This document shows, in pieces, positions 1 through 9,438 of a DNA stretch of 64,000 nt. How positions within the stretch are numbered: position 1 is the first letter of the stretch; the number at the start of each line of letters is the position of its first letter. Origin of the DNA: Bradyrhizobium arachidis (GTDB lineage Bacteria > Pseudomonadota > Alphaproteobacteria > Rhizobiales > Xanthobacteraceae). A program made the position numbers and the translations under genes. The DNA is taken from positions 1,240,001 to 1,304,000 of the forward strand of contig NZ_CP030050.1 in the NCBI RefSeq assembly GCF_015291705.1, read 5' to 3'. The notes under the pieces were generated by a model. The model was not told where the DNA came from. It saw only the letters and a program-made list of their open reading frames with translations, and made no database searches.

Positions 1-189
1 CCGGTGTTCATTGGCGAGATCAAGGGCAACGGCCAGTTCGACGTGGTCTGGAAGACCCCGAGCCTCGTTGCCGGCGATGCCTGGTCGAAGGAGCTCGACG
101 GCTCCAAGGACCTGATCGGCGACTGGGTCGGCAAGAAGTGCGGCAACTTCAACACCAAGACCAACAAGTGCCTCGGCTCCGGCTCCTGA
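1..189 (+). CDS. urtA: Urea ABC transporter substrate-binding protein, C-terminal end (partial)
   Basis: Only the last 62 codons are present; the gene enters from the left edge. The readable tail contains VVWKTPSLVAGDAW and ends with two cysteines (KKCGNFN and NKCLG), a pattern I associate with the UrtA branch of periplasmic amide-binding proteins. The product would capture urea in the periplasm and deliver it to UrtBC. The identity rests mostly on the complete urtBCDE genes directly downstream on the same strand. An 81-base gap with a strong hairpin separates it from urtB. Confidence 0.85.
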   Translation, partial: PVFIGEIKGNGQFDVVWKTPSLVAGDAWSKELDGSKDLIGDWVGKKCGNFNTKTNKCLGSGS

Positions 190-215
190 TCCGGACCTGA
201 CGTCTATCGCACGAT

Positions 216-247
216 GGGAGAAGACGGCTATTCCGCCGTCTTCTCCC
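216..247 (+). terminator. Strong hairpin between urtA and urtB (attenuator or mRNA-stabilising stem)
   Basis: A perfect 13-bp stem (gggagaagacggc paired with gccgtcttctccc) closes a 6-base loop 27 bases after the urtA stop. No run of T follows, so it is not a classic intrinsic terminator. Such stems between a binding-protein gene and its permease genes often protect the upstream mRNA or reduce readthrough, giving more binding protein than permease. That role is inference. Confidence 0.6.
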
Positions 248-270
248 CACTTCTGCCGGGGTGATCCACA

Positions 271-1878
271 GTGCCAACCAATCTATCCGCTCGTTTCTGT
301 ACGTTTGTTCTCTCGCTATTCCTGATCGCGTTCGCGCTGCCGGCCTTCGCCGGCCCGTTCGAGGATGCGGTCGCCAAATTCGCCAACGACGAGTTTTCCG
401 ACACGGAAGAGGCGATCGGCGTGATCGCCGGCAGTGGCAACAAGCTGGCCTTCCCGATCATCAGCGCGCTCCAGGACGGCCGCCTCATGGCCGATCCCGA
501 TAGCAAGAAGGTTTACGTCACCGGTGCCGACGGCAAGTCGATCGACGCCGCAACCGGCGAGCCCGTCGCCAGCGTTCCCGACGGTGCGAGCGCGGTGCGT
601 CTCAACAACCGCCTGCGCCGCAGCGTCGACGCCGCGCTGGGCAGCCTGACGCTGCAATCGCCGGATCTGGCGACGCGTCTCCAGGCCGCGCAATCCGTCT
701 TCAAGTCGCACGAGGAGACCGCGCTCGACGCGGTCGATGCCGCGCTCGCCAAGGAGACCAACAAATCGGTCAAGGCGGCGCTCGGCGAGGCCCGCGCGGC
801 GATCCTGCTGTTCAAGTCCGACGCCAGCGAGGTCGAGAAGCTCGAGGCGGTCGGCACCCTCAAGGCGCGCGGCGACCAGGAGGCCTTGGCGCTGCTCACC
901 GGCATGGGCGAGCAGCCGGCCTCGGTGACCAAAGCCGCGGCCAGCGCGATCAGCTCGATCCAGTCGTCGCTCGCGGTCTGGTCCACGGTGCAGAACGCCT
1001 GGTACGGCCTCTCGCTCGGCTCGGTGCTGCTGCTCGCCGCGATTGGCCTTGCCATCACCTTCGGCGTGATGGGCGTCATCAACATGGCCCATGGCGAGAT
1101 GGTGATGTTAGGGGCCTACACCACCTTCGTGGTGCAGGAGGTGATCCGCACCCGCTATCCCGCTCTGTTCGACTATTCGCTGCTGATCGCCGTGCCGCTC
1201 GCCTTCCTGGTCGCCGGAGCGATCGGCGTCTTGATCGAGCGCAGCATCATCCGCTTCCTCTACGGCCGCCCGCTGGAGACGCTGCTCGCGACCTGGGGCC
1301 TGTCGCTGGTGCTGCAGCAGGCCGTGCGCACCATGTTCGGCCCGACCAACCGCGAGGTCGGCAATCCCTCCTGGATGAGCGGCGCCTTCGAGCTCGGCCA
1401 GATCACCATCACCTATAACCGGCTCTGGATCCTCTGCTTCACGCTCGCCGTGTTCGCGATCCTGCTGGCGATGCTGCGTTACACCGCGCTCGGCCTCGAG
1501 ATGCGCGCGGTGACGCAGAACCGCCGCATGGCGGCGTCGATGGGCATCGCGACCTCGCGCGTCGACGCGCTGACCTTCGGCCTCGGCTCGGGCATTGCGG
1601 GCATTGCCGGTGTGGCGCTGTCGCAGATCGACAATGTCAGCCCCAATCTCGGCCAGAGCTACATCATCGACAGTTTCATGGTCGTGGTGTTCGGCGGGGT
1701 CGGCAATCTCTGGGGCACGCTGGTCGGTGCCTTCACGCTCGGCATTGCCAACAAGTTCCTGGAGCCGGTCGCCGGCGCCGTGCTCGGCAAGATCGCGATC
1801 CTGGTTCTCATCATCCTGTTCATTCAAAAGCGCCCGCGCGGATTGTTCGCGCTCAAGGGCCGTGCGGTGGAAGCATGA
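271..1878 (+). CDS. urtB: Urea ABC transporter permease UrtB
   Basis: A 535-residue inner-membrane permease of the branched-chain amino acid (LivH) family, which forms the urea channel with UrtC. It opens with a signal-like hydrophobic segment ending in AFA at about residue 27. A helical, non-membrane region of about 210 residues follows, which is typical of UrtB and absent from LivH. The polytopic permease domain begins near residue 243 and contains GVINMAHGEMVMLGAY. The start is GTG; no ATG fits the signal-like N-terminus. The gene overlaps urtC by four bases (ATGA), which suggests translational coupling. Confidence 0.95.
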   Translation: MPTNLSARFCTFVLSLFLIAFALPAFAGPFEDAVAKFANDEFSDTEEAIGVIAGSGNKLAFPIISALQDGRLMADPDSKKVYVTGADGKSIDAATGEPVASVPDGASAVRLNNRLRRSVDAALGSLTLQSPDLATRLQAAQSVFKSHEETALDAVDAALAKETNKSVKAALGEARAAILLFKSDASEVEKLEAVGTLKARGDQEALALLTGMGEQPASVTKAAASAISSIQSSLAVWSTVQNAWYGLSLGSVLLLAAIGLAITFGVMGVINMAHGEMVMLGAYTTFVVQEVIRTRYPALFDYSLLIAVPLAFLVAGAIGVLIERSIIRFLYGRPLETLLATWGLSLVLQQAVRTMFGPTNREVGNPSWMSGAFELGQITITYNRLWILCFTLAVFAILLAMLRYTALGLEMRAVTQNRRMAASMGIATSRVDALTFGLGSGIAGIAGVALSQIDNVSPNLGQSYIIDSFMVVVFGGVGNLWGTLVGAFTLGIANKFLEPVAGAVLGKIAILVLIILFIQKRPRGLFALKGRAVEA

Positions 1879-3041
1879 CCCCTCACATGCTGACCCGATC
1901 ACTGGACCGCGGTGCGACGATCTTCCTCGCGATCGTCGCGGCCTGCGGCATCCTCATCCCGCTCTCCAATCTGCTGCTGCCCGCAGGCTCGTTCCTTCAG
2001 GTGCCGACTTACCTGGTCGCGCTGTGGGGCAAATATGTCTGCTACGCCATCCTGGCACTGTCGATCGATTTGATCTGGGGCTATTGCGGCATCCTCTCGC
2101 TCGGCCACGGCGCCTTCTTCGCGCTCGGCGGCTACGCGATGGGCATGTACCTGATGCGGCAGATCGGCACCCGCGGCGTCTACGGCAATCCTGTTCTGCC
2201 CGACTTCATGGTGTTCCTGAACTGGCAGAAGCTGCCCTGGTACTGGTACGGCTTCGACATGTTCTGGTTCGCGGCGCTGATGGTGCTGGTCGTGCCCGGC
2301 CTGCTCGCCTTCTGCTTCGGCTGGCTCGCCTTCCGCTCCCGCGTCACCGGCGTGTACCTGTCGATCATCACGCAGGCGATGACCTATGCGCTGCTGCTCG
2401 CCTTCTTCCGCAACGATTTCGGCTTCGGCGGCAACAACGGCCTGACCGACTTCAAGGACATCCTCGGCTTCAACGTGCAGGCCGAAGGCACCCGCGCGGC
2501 GCTGTTCGCGCTGAGCTGCCTGGCGCTGATCACCGGCTTCCTGATCTGCCGCGCCATCGTCTCGTCCAAGCTCGGTAAGGTCTTGATCGCGGTGCGCGAT
2601 GCGGAATCGCGCACGCGCTTCCTCGGCTACCGCGTCGAGTCCTACAAGCTGTTCGTGTTCACGGTGTCGGCGTGCATGGCCGGTGTCGCCGGCGCGCTCT
2701 ACGTCCCGCAGGTCGGCATCATCAATCCCAGTGAGTTCGCCCCCGGCAATTCGATCGAGGCGGTGATCTGGGTCGCGGTCGGCGGCCGCGGCACGCTGGT
2801 CGGCGCTGCGCTCGGCGCCGTCGTCGTCAACTACGCCAAGACGTTCTTCACCTCCGGCGTGCTCGCGCCGTACTGGTTGTTCATGCTGGGTGCGCTGTTC
2901 ATCCTGGTGACGCTGCTGCTGCCCAAGGGCATCGTCGGTACCTTCAATGCCTGGTGGGACCAGACAAAGGAAAAGCGCGCGGCGACTTCGGCGAGCGCCG
3001 CGGCTGAAGACGGCGTCACCCAACCGAAGATGGCGGAGTAA
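1875..3041 (+). CDS. urtC: Urea ABC transporter permease UrtC
   Basis: A 388-residue LivM-type permease, the second membrane subunit of the urea importer. It is strongly hydrophobic with about ten predicted membrane spans. The permease signature SLGHGAFFALGGYAMG lies near residues 75-90, and the C-terminus is a charged, Ala-rich cytoplasmic tail. Its ATG overlaps the urtB stop, and urtD starts six bases after its own stop, so it sits in one operon with the two ATPases. Confidence 0.95.
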   Translation: MTPHMLTRSLDRGATIFLAIVAACGILIPLSNLLLPAGSFLQVPTYLVALWGKYVCYAILALSIDLIWGYCGILSLGHGAFFALGGYAMGMYLMRQIGTRGVYGNPVLPDFMVFLNWQKLPWYWYGFDMFWFAALMVLVVPGLLAFCFGWLAFRSRVTGVYLSIITQAMTYALLLAFFRNDFGFGGNNGLTDFKDILGFNVQAEGTRAALFALSCLALITGFLICRAIVSSKLGKVLIAVRDAESRTRFLGYRVESYKLFVFTVSACMAGVAGALYVPQVGIINPSEFAPGNSIEAVIWVAVGGRGTLVGAALGAVVVNYAKTFFTSGVLAPYWLFMLGALFILVTLLLPKGIVGTFNAWWDQTKEKRAATSASAAAEDGVTQPKMAE

Positions 3042-3047
3042 GCGGTC

Positions 3048-3809
3048 ATGAACGTCATGGATACCCGCGCGACCTCCGCAATGCTTTACCTGGACGGCGT
3101 GCACGTCTCGTTCGACGGCTTCCACGCCATCAACAACCTGTCGCTGACGCTCGAACCCGGCGAGATGCGCGCCATCATCGGCCCGAACGGCGCCGGCAAG
3201 ACCACGATGATGGACATCATCACCGGCAAGACCAAGCCCGACGAGGGCACGGTGCTGTTCGACGGCGTCACGGACCTGACGCGGCTCGACGAGACCCGCA
3301 TCGCCGAGCTCGGTATCGGCCGCAAATTCCAGAAGCCAACCGTGTTCGAGAGCCAGACCGTGCAGGACAATCTCCTGCTCGCGCTCAACGTCGATCACTC
3401 GGTCCGCGGCACGCTGTTCTGGCGCGGCAGCAAGGCGGAGTCCGAGCGCATCGACAAGGTGCTGGAGACGATCCGCCTCACCGAGGCGCGCAACCGCCTC
3501 GCCGGCAGCCTCAGCCACGGCCAGAAGCAGTGGCTCGAGATCGGCATGCTGCTGGCGCAGGATCCGAAGCTGCTCCTCGTCGACGAGCCCGTCGCGGGCA
3601 TGACCGACGTCGAGACGCATCTCACCGCGGAGCTCTTGAAAGAGATCAATAAGACCCACACCGTGATGGTGGTCGAGCACGACATGACATTCGTGCGCGA
3701 GCTCGGCGTCAAGGTCACCTGCCTGCACGAAGGCACGGTGCTGGCGGAAGGTACCATCGACCAGGTCTCGTCCAACGAGCGGGTCATCGAAGTCTATCTG
3801 GGACGCTGA
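3048..3809 (+). CDS. urtD: Urea ABC transporter ATP-binding protein UrtD
   Basis: A 253-residue LivG-type ATPase that powers urea import. Walker A (GPNGAGKTT) is at about residues 45-53, the signature LSHGQKQWLEIG near 155, and Walker B LLLVDEPVAG near 174. The switch histidine is in MVVEHDM. The signature reads LSHGQ rather than LSGGQ, which is normal for the UrtD/LivG branch. ATG start, six bases after urtC; three bases separate its stop from urtE. Confidence 0.95.
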   Translation: MNVMDTRATSAMLYLDGVHVSFDGFHAINNLSLTLEPGEMRAIIGPNGAGKTTMMDIITGKTKPDEGTVLFDGVTDLTRLDETRIAELGIGRKFQKPTVFESQTVQDNLLLALNVDHSVRGTLFWRGSKAESERIDKVLETIRLTEARNRLAGSLSHGQKQWLEIGMLLAQDPKLLLVDEPVAGMTDVETHLTAELLKEINKTHTVMVVEHDMTFVRELGVKVTCLHEGTVLAEGTIDQVSSNERVIEVYLGR

Positions 3810-3812
3810 GCA

Positions 3813-4508
3813 ATGCTTGAGGTCAAGGACATCAACCTGTTCTACGGCGCGGCGCAGGCGCTGCGCGGTGTGTCGATTTCGGCGGAGCCCGGCAAGGTGA
3901 CCTGCGTGCTCGGACGCAACGGCGTCGGCAAGACCTCGCTGCTGCGCGCCATGGTCGGGCAATACCCGATCTCCTCGGGCGCGATCGTGCTCGACGGCAG
4001 CGACATCACCGGCCTCAAGCCCTATGAGCGCGCCCGCAAGGGCATCGGCTTCGTGCCGCAGGGCCGCGAGATATTTCCGCTCTTGACGGTCGAGGAGAAC
4101 CTCAAGACCGGCTTCGGCCCGCTCAAGCGCGAGGACAAGCACATTCCGGACGACGTGTTCTCGCTGTTCCCGGTGCTGCAATCCATGCTCGGCCGCCGCG
4201 GCGGCGACCTCTCCGGCGGCCAGCAGCAGCAGCTCGCGATCGGCCGCGCGCTGGTGATGCGGCCAAAACTGCTGCTGCTCGACGAGCCGACCGAGGGCAT
4301 CCAGCCCTCGATCATCAAGGACATCGGCCGCGCCATCTCGTATCTCCGAAACCTCGGCAACATCGCCATCGTGCTGGTCGAACAATATCTCGACTTTGCC
4401 TGCGAACTCGGCGACAGTTTCGCGGTGATGGATCGCGGCGCGGTGAAATTCACCTGCGACCGCTCCAATCTCGACCCGAGCGAGATCAGTCGCCAGATGG
4501 CGCTGTAG
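3813..4508 (+). CDS. urtE: Urea ABC transporter ATP-binding protein UrtE
   Basis: A 231-residue LivF-type ATPase, partner of UrtD. Walker A is GRNGVGKTS (about residue 33), the signature is LSGGQQQQLAIG (about 132) and Walker B is LLLLDEPTEG (about 152). The motif DEPTEGIQPSII is characteristic of UrtE. The five urt genes and ureD follow in one direction with very short gaps, so uptake and hydrolysis of urea are probably co-transcribed. Confidence 0.95.
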   Translation: MLEVKDINLFYGAAQALRGVSISAEPGKVTCVLGRNGVGKTSLLRAMVGQYPISSGAIVLDGSDITGLKPYERARKGIGFVPQGREIFPLLTVEENLKTGFGPLKREDKHIPDDVFSLFPVLQSMLGRRGGDLSGGQQQQLAIGRALVMRPKLLLLDEPTEGIQPSIIKDIGRAISYLRNLGNIAIVLVEQYLDFACELGDSFAVMDRGAVKFTCDRSNLDPSEISRQMAL

Positions 4509-4542
4509 CCCGGAAATTTGCCGCGACCGGCTGGGGAGGCGG

Positions 4543-5373
4543 ATGCGCAGTGAGCTATCAGCCATGTCCGGAGTTTTCGAGGCGAACCGCGCCCGTGGCG
4601 CGGTGCGTTTCGATGTCCATGCCCGCGATGGCGTCACGCGACGCGGGACCTTGCATGAATCCGGCTCGCTGCGCGTACGGTTTCCGTCGCCGGAAGGCGA
4701 GGGGCTGTCCGGCGTGTTCGTCAACACCGCCGGCGGAGTCGCCGGCGGCGATCGTTTCGACATCGAGATCGCGGCCGCCGATGCCGCGCGCCTGACATTG
4801 ACCACGGCGGCCGCCGAAAAGGTCTATCGCGCGCCGGGCGCGGCGGCGCAGCTCAACATCGGCTTGAAAGTCGCGGCGGGTGCGCATCTCGCCTGGCTGC
4901 CCCAGGAGACCATCCTGTTCGATCGCGCCCGGGTCCATCGCCGTTTCGACATCGAGCTCGATAGCGCGGCGTCGCTCCTGCTTTGTGAAATTGTCGTATT
5001 CGGCCGCACCGCGATGGGCGAGCGGATGGAGCAGGGCGAGTTCGTCGACCGCTGGCGGCTGCGTCGCGGCGGGAAGCTGGTGTTCGCCGAGACGGTCCGG
5101 CTCGATGGCAATATAGGCGCCAAGCTTGGGCGATCCGCCGTAGCCAAAGGCGGCGCCGCGATCGGCACGGCGCTGATCGTCCCTGGCGATGAGGCCCTGG
5201 TCGAAAAAATCCGCGAGGCCTCGGATTCATTCTCCGGCGAGGTCGGAATCTCGGCCTGGAATGGCTTTGCAATGGCGCGGTTCTGTGCCCAAGATGCGGC
5301 GCGCTTGCGCGCCGACATGATGGCGGTGCTGGCGCGCACCGGTGCGGCCTTGCCGCGGCTCTGGCTGAATTGA
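4543..5373 (+). CDS. ureD: Urease accessory protein UreD
   Basis: A 276-residue UreD/UreH scaffold protein, which binds apo-urease and forms the activation complex with UreF and UreG so that nickel and CO2 can be loaded. Recognisable segments are NTAGGVAGGDRF (about residues 63-74), LTTAAAEKVYR and WLPQETILF. A GGGGAGG ribosome binding site lies a few bases before the first ATG, supporting this start over the internal ATG at 4564. It is placed between urtE and ureA, 34 bases after urtE. Confidence 0.93.
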   Translation: MRSELSAMSGVFEANRARGAVRFDVHARDGVTRRGTLHESGSLRVRFPSPEGEGLSGVFVNTAGGVAGGDRFDIEIAAADAARLTLTTAAAEKVYRAPGAAAQLNIGLKVAAGAHLAWLPQETILFDRARVHRRFDIELDSAASLLLCEIVVFGRTAMGERMEQGEFVDRWRLRRGGKLVFAETVRLDGNIGAKLGRSAVAKGGAAIGTALIVPGDEALVEKIREASDSFSGEVGISAWNGFAMARFCAQDAARLRADMMAVLARTGAALPRLWLN

Positions 5374-5397
5374 TGCGTTGAACGGAAGAGATTTTTC

Positions 5398-5700
5398 ATG
5401 AACCTGTCTCCCCGCGAAAAGGACAAGCTTCTGATCTCGATGGCCGCCATCGTGGCCCGCCGCCGGCTGGACCGCGGCGTCAAGCTCAACCACCCCGAGG
5501 CGGTCGCGATCATCTCCGATTTCATTCTCGAAGGCGCGCGCGACGGCCGCACTGTCGCCGAGCTGATGCAATCAGGCGCGCAGGTGCTGACCCGCGACCA
5601 GGTGATGCCGGGCATTCCCGAGATGATCCACGACATCCAGGTCGAGGCGACTTTTCCTGACGGCACCAAGCTCGTCACCGTGCACGAGCCGATCAGGTAG
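5398..5700 (+). CDS. ureA: Urease subunit gamma
   Basis: A 100-residue urease gamma subunit, full length for the bacterial three-subunit enzyme. Family motifs include [12 protein letters not shown] at the start, [11 protein letters not shown] and [11 protein letters not shown] near the end. It assembles with UreB and UreC in the cytoplasm as the alpha-beta-gamma trimer that hydrolyses urea to ammonia and carbamate. The next gene, ureB, is separated by 112 bases that hold a palindromic repeat, an unusual interruption because ureA and ureB are normally almost contiguous. Confidence 0.97.
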   Translation: MNLSPREKDKLLISMAAIVARRRLDRGVKLNHPEAVAIISDFILEGARDGRTVAELMQSGAQVLTRDQVMPGIPEMIHDIQVEATFPDGTKLVTVHEPIR

Positions 5701-5710
5701 TTTTGAATTC

Positions 5711-5800
5711 GTCATTCCGGGGCGCCCGCAGGGCGAACCCGGAATCCAGAAATTGTTGATCGAGATTCCGGCCTTCTCGCTGCGCGAGCCCCGGAATGAC
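5711..5800. repeat. Palindromic repeat, gtcattccgg family, copy 1 (between ureA and ureB)
   Basis: About 90 bases with complementary ends (gtcattccggggc and gccccggaatgac) and an inner pair (acccggaatc and gattccgg), giving a long imperfect hairpin. Near-identical elements occur at 43186-43277 and 53622-53715. It fills the ureA-ureB gap, and its right end abuts the gaggagg ribosome binding site of ureB at 5801-5807. It has no coding potential and resembles small mobile palindromic elements spread through intergenic DNA. Confidence 0.85.
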
Positions 5801-5812
5801 GAGGAGGATAGA

Positions 5813-6118
5813 ATGATCCCCGGCGAACTCTTCATCCAGGACGGCGAGATCGAGCTCAATGCGGGCCGCAAGACCGTGACGCTCACGGTCGCCAACACCG
5901 GTGACCGCCCGATCCAGGTCGGCTCGCACTACCATTTCTTCGAGACCAACCCCGCGCTGAAGTTCGACCGCAAGAAAGCCCGCGGCATGCGCCTCGACAT
6001 CGCCGCCGGCACCGCCGTCCGCTTCGAGCCCGGCCAGACCCGCGACGTCCAGCTCGTCGCGATGGCCGGCAAGAAGACCATCTATGGCTTCCGCGGCGAC
6101 GTCATGGGGAAGCTGTGA
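5813..6118 (+). CDS. ureB: Urease subunit beta
   Basis: A 101-residue urease beta subunit with standard motifs: MIPGELF at the start, VGSHYHFFE (about residues 36-44) and GTAVRFEPG. The ATG at 5813 is chosen because the canonical MIPGE start is there and gaggagg precedes it by five bases; the longer in-frame extension would read through the upstream repeat. The product is a separate polypeptide, not fused to UreA as in some bacteria. Confidence 0.97.
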   Translation: MIPGELFIQDGEIELNAGRKTVTLTVANTGDRPIQVGSHYHFFETNPALKFDRKKARGMRLDIAAGTAVRFEPGQTRDVQLVAMAGKKTIYGFRGDVMGKL

Positions 6119-6175
6119 GCTCAGCAGGAACGAGCATGACGCGGCACCGTTGAGGCGAAAACGGAGGAATTTGCC

Positions 6176-6715
6176 ATGCTGTCGCCAATTCGCCTCATCT
6201 CCGAAGCTGCTGAACTCGCTGCGCGCCGCCACAACGGCATGGCGCGCAAGGGGCGCGGCAACGAGCCCTATATCAATCATCTCGCCGAGGTCGCGAACCT
6301 GCTCGCGAGCGCGACCGACGGGGCCGATGCCGAGCTGGTTGCGGCCGGTTGGTTGCACGATACGATCGAGGACACCGACACCACACGCGAAGAGCTTGCG
6401 CAGACATTCTCAGAGCGTGTCGCCTCCCTCGTCGTCGAATGCACCGATGACATGAGCCTGCCGAAAGCCGAGCGGCGGCAGAAGCAGATCGAGGACGCTC
6501 CGCACAAATCCCCCGGCGCAAAGCTGATCAAGATCGCCGACAAGATCAGCAATATCGGCGCCCGCATTCAGACCGATCCGACCAACGAGGAGCGCGACGA
6601 TCTCGCCGACTACACCGGTTGGGCCGAGCAGGTGGTCGCCGGCTGTCGCGGCGGCAATCCATGGCTCGACACGAAATTCGACGATGCCGTGAAAGCAGCG
6701 AGGGCTTTGCTGTGA
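6176..6715 (+). CDS. HD-domain phosphohydrolase, Mesh1/SpoT-hydrolase type
   Basis: A 179-residue stand-alone HD-domain protein. H35, H61-D62 (in GWLHDTIEDTDTT) and D122 (in KLIKIADKISNI), plus E65 and D66, fall where the metal and catalytic residues of Mesh1-type small alarmone hydrolases lie. The RKG and PYINHLAEVA segments also fit. Family members remove pyrophosphate from (p)ppGpp or act on related nucleotides; the substrate here is inferred, not shown. It has a GGAGG ribosome binding site, lies between ureB and ureC, and overlaps the next gene by four bases. It has no synthetase, TGS or ACT domain, so it is not a long RelA/SpoT protein. Confidence 0.85.
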   Translation: MLSPIRLISEAAELAARRHNGMARKGRGNEPYINHLAEVANLLASATDGADAELVAAGWLHDTIEDTDTTREELAQTFSERVASLVVECTDDMSLPKAERRQKQIEDAPHKSPGAKLIKIADKISNIGARIQTDPTNEERDDLADYTGWAEQVVAGCRGGNPWLDTKFDDAVKAARALL

Positions 6716-7233
6716 GTCAGCTTGCCGCGCTGGCGAAACGTTGTGCCCTTTCGGCGTGCGTAGGCCTCTCGTTTGGCCCGCCGCAGGCCAATGCGGACGA
6801 GGCTCGATGGCGTCTGTTCGACCAGGGAACGGACGCACTTCTTGCGATTGCAGATACCGACGAGCCCGGTGACGCTTTCGGCCTGCCGCTGCTGTCCTGC
6901 ACCCAGAAGACCGGCTACGTCAGCATCGAAGGCGAAGCCAAGGAGGGCATTCGCACGGTCATGGCGGAGATGATCCGGACAGATCAGGCACCCCGGATCA
7001 ACGTAGCGCCGGATGCCAATGCGGAATCCGCGACCATCGATCTGTTTTATTCTTTCATCGACGGATGGCGCTACAAATTCGGCGTTCAGGTCAGCCACAA
7101 GATATTCGACCGCTTCAAGCGCGATGGTGTCATCGACTTCAAGTTCGGCAAGGCCGAGGTCCACGAGGAATTCAAGGTTGGTCTCGACAATGTCGGCAAA
7201 TTTCTCGATCTTTGCGCGAGCTCAACGAAGTGA
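6712..7233 (+). CDS. Secreted or periplasmic protein of unknown function
   Basis: A 173-residue protein that I do not recognise. It starts with GTG inside the stop of the HD gene (GTGA overlap), so the two are probably translationally coupled. Residues 1-28 form a short signal-like peptide ending ANA, before DEARWRLFDQG. The mature part has two cysteines (LLSCTQKTG and DLCASS) and no obvious catalytic motif. A longer start upstream is possible but would overlap the HD gene by about 100 bases and lose the signal peptide. It sits within the urease operon, just before ureC. Confidence 0.7.
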   Translation: MSQLAALAKRCALSACVGLSFGPPQANADEARWRLFDQGTDALLAIADTDEPGDAFGLPLLSCTQKTGYVSIEGEAKEGIRTVMAEMIRTDQAPRINVAPDANAESATIDLFYSFIDGWRYKFGVQVSHKIFDRFKRDGVIDFKFGKAEVHEEFKVGLDNVGKFLDLCASSTK

Positions 7234-7278
7234 GTGCGAGATCGCGGCTGCACGTATCGGAATGATGGGGGTTCAAGC

Positions 7279-8994
<1,716 letters not shown>

Positions 8995-9012
8995 AATAGC
9001 GGCTCAACGCAT

Positions 9013-9044
9013 GTCCCCGGAACATGTCCGGGGACGGCTTTTCG
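9013..9044 (+). terminator. Hairpin after ureC, probable partial terminator
   Basis: An 8-bp GC-rich stem (gtccccgg with ccggggac, 7-base loop) lies 18 bases after the ureC stop and is followed by ggcttttcgggtttt, an interrupted T-rich tract. It could reduce transcription into the downstream accessory genes. Confidence 0.5.
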
Positions 9045-9124
9045 GGTTTTGCGTTCGATCCCGCCTGGTCTAATGTCCCGCCCGGTATCGTAACCTCAGA
9101 GAAGAAAAGCCGGGAGGATTTCTC

Positions 9125-9424
9125 GTGATCTACGTCGTTGCCACCCTGACCATCAAGCCCGAAACGCGCGCCGAATTCATCGCAGCCGCCACCGCCTGCA
9201 TCAAGGAGACGCGGAAGGAGCCCGGCAATATCGCCTATGATTTGCACGAGAGCGTCACTGATCCCAGCAAGATGGTGTTCGTCGAGCAGTGGGAGAATGC
9301 CGAGGCATTGGTGCCGCATCGTGCCATGGAGCACATGAAGACGTTCGGCCGCGTCGCGGTGAAGTGCTTCACGGCGCCGCCGAAGATCGAGGTGATCACG
9401 CCCGAGAAGGTCGAAGTGCGGTAA
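9125..9424 (+). CDS. Small antibiotic-biosynthesis-monooxygenase (ABM) domain protein
   Basis: A 99-residue protein with the ABM dimeric ferredoxin-like fold: IYVVATLTIKPE at the start, then EPGNIAYDLHES and MVFVEQWENAEAL, with HRAMEHMKTF near residues 60-70. Relatives include YgiN-type quinol monooxygenases and many uncharacterised proteins; the substrate cannot be told from sequence. The GTG start is supported by gggagga about six bases upstream. It lies between ureC and ureE but has no known urease role. Confidence 0.8.
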   Translation: MIYVVATLTIKPETRAEFIAAATACIKETRKEPGNIAYDLHESVTDPSKMVFVEQWENAEALVPHRAMEHMKTFGRVAVKCFTAPPKIEVITPEKVEVR

Positions 9425-9438
9425 CAGGGTAGAAGCGA

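Noticed and set aside
1899..4805. A 968-codon open frame on the minus strand opposite urtC, urtD, urtE and part of ureD
   Set aside because: It is antisense to four clearly recognised genes and its translation is rich in Arg, Glu, Asp and His without domains, as expected from the opposite strand of GC-rich codons.
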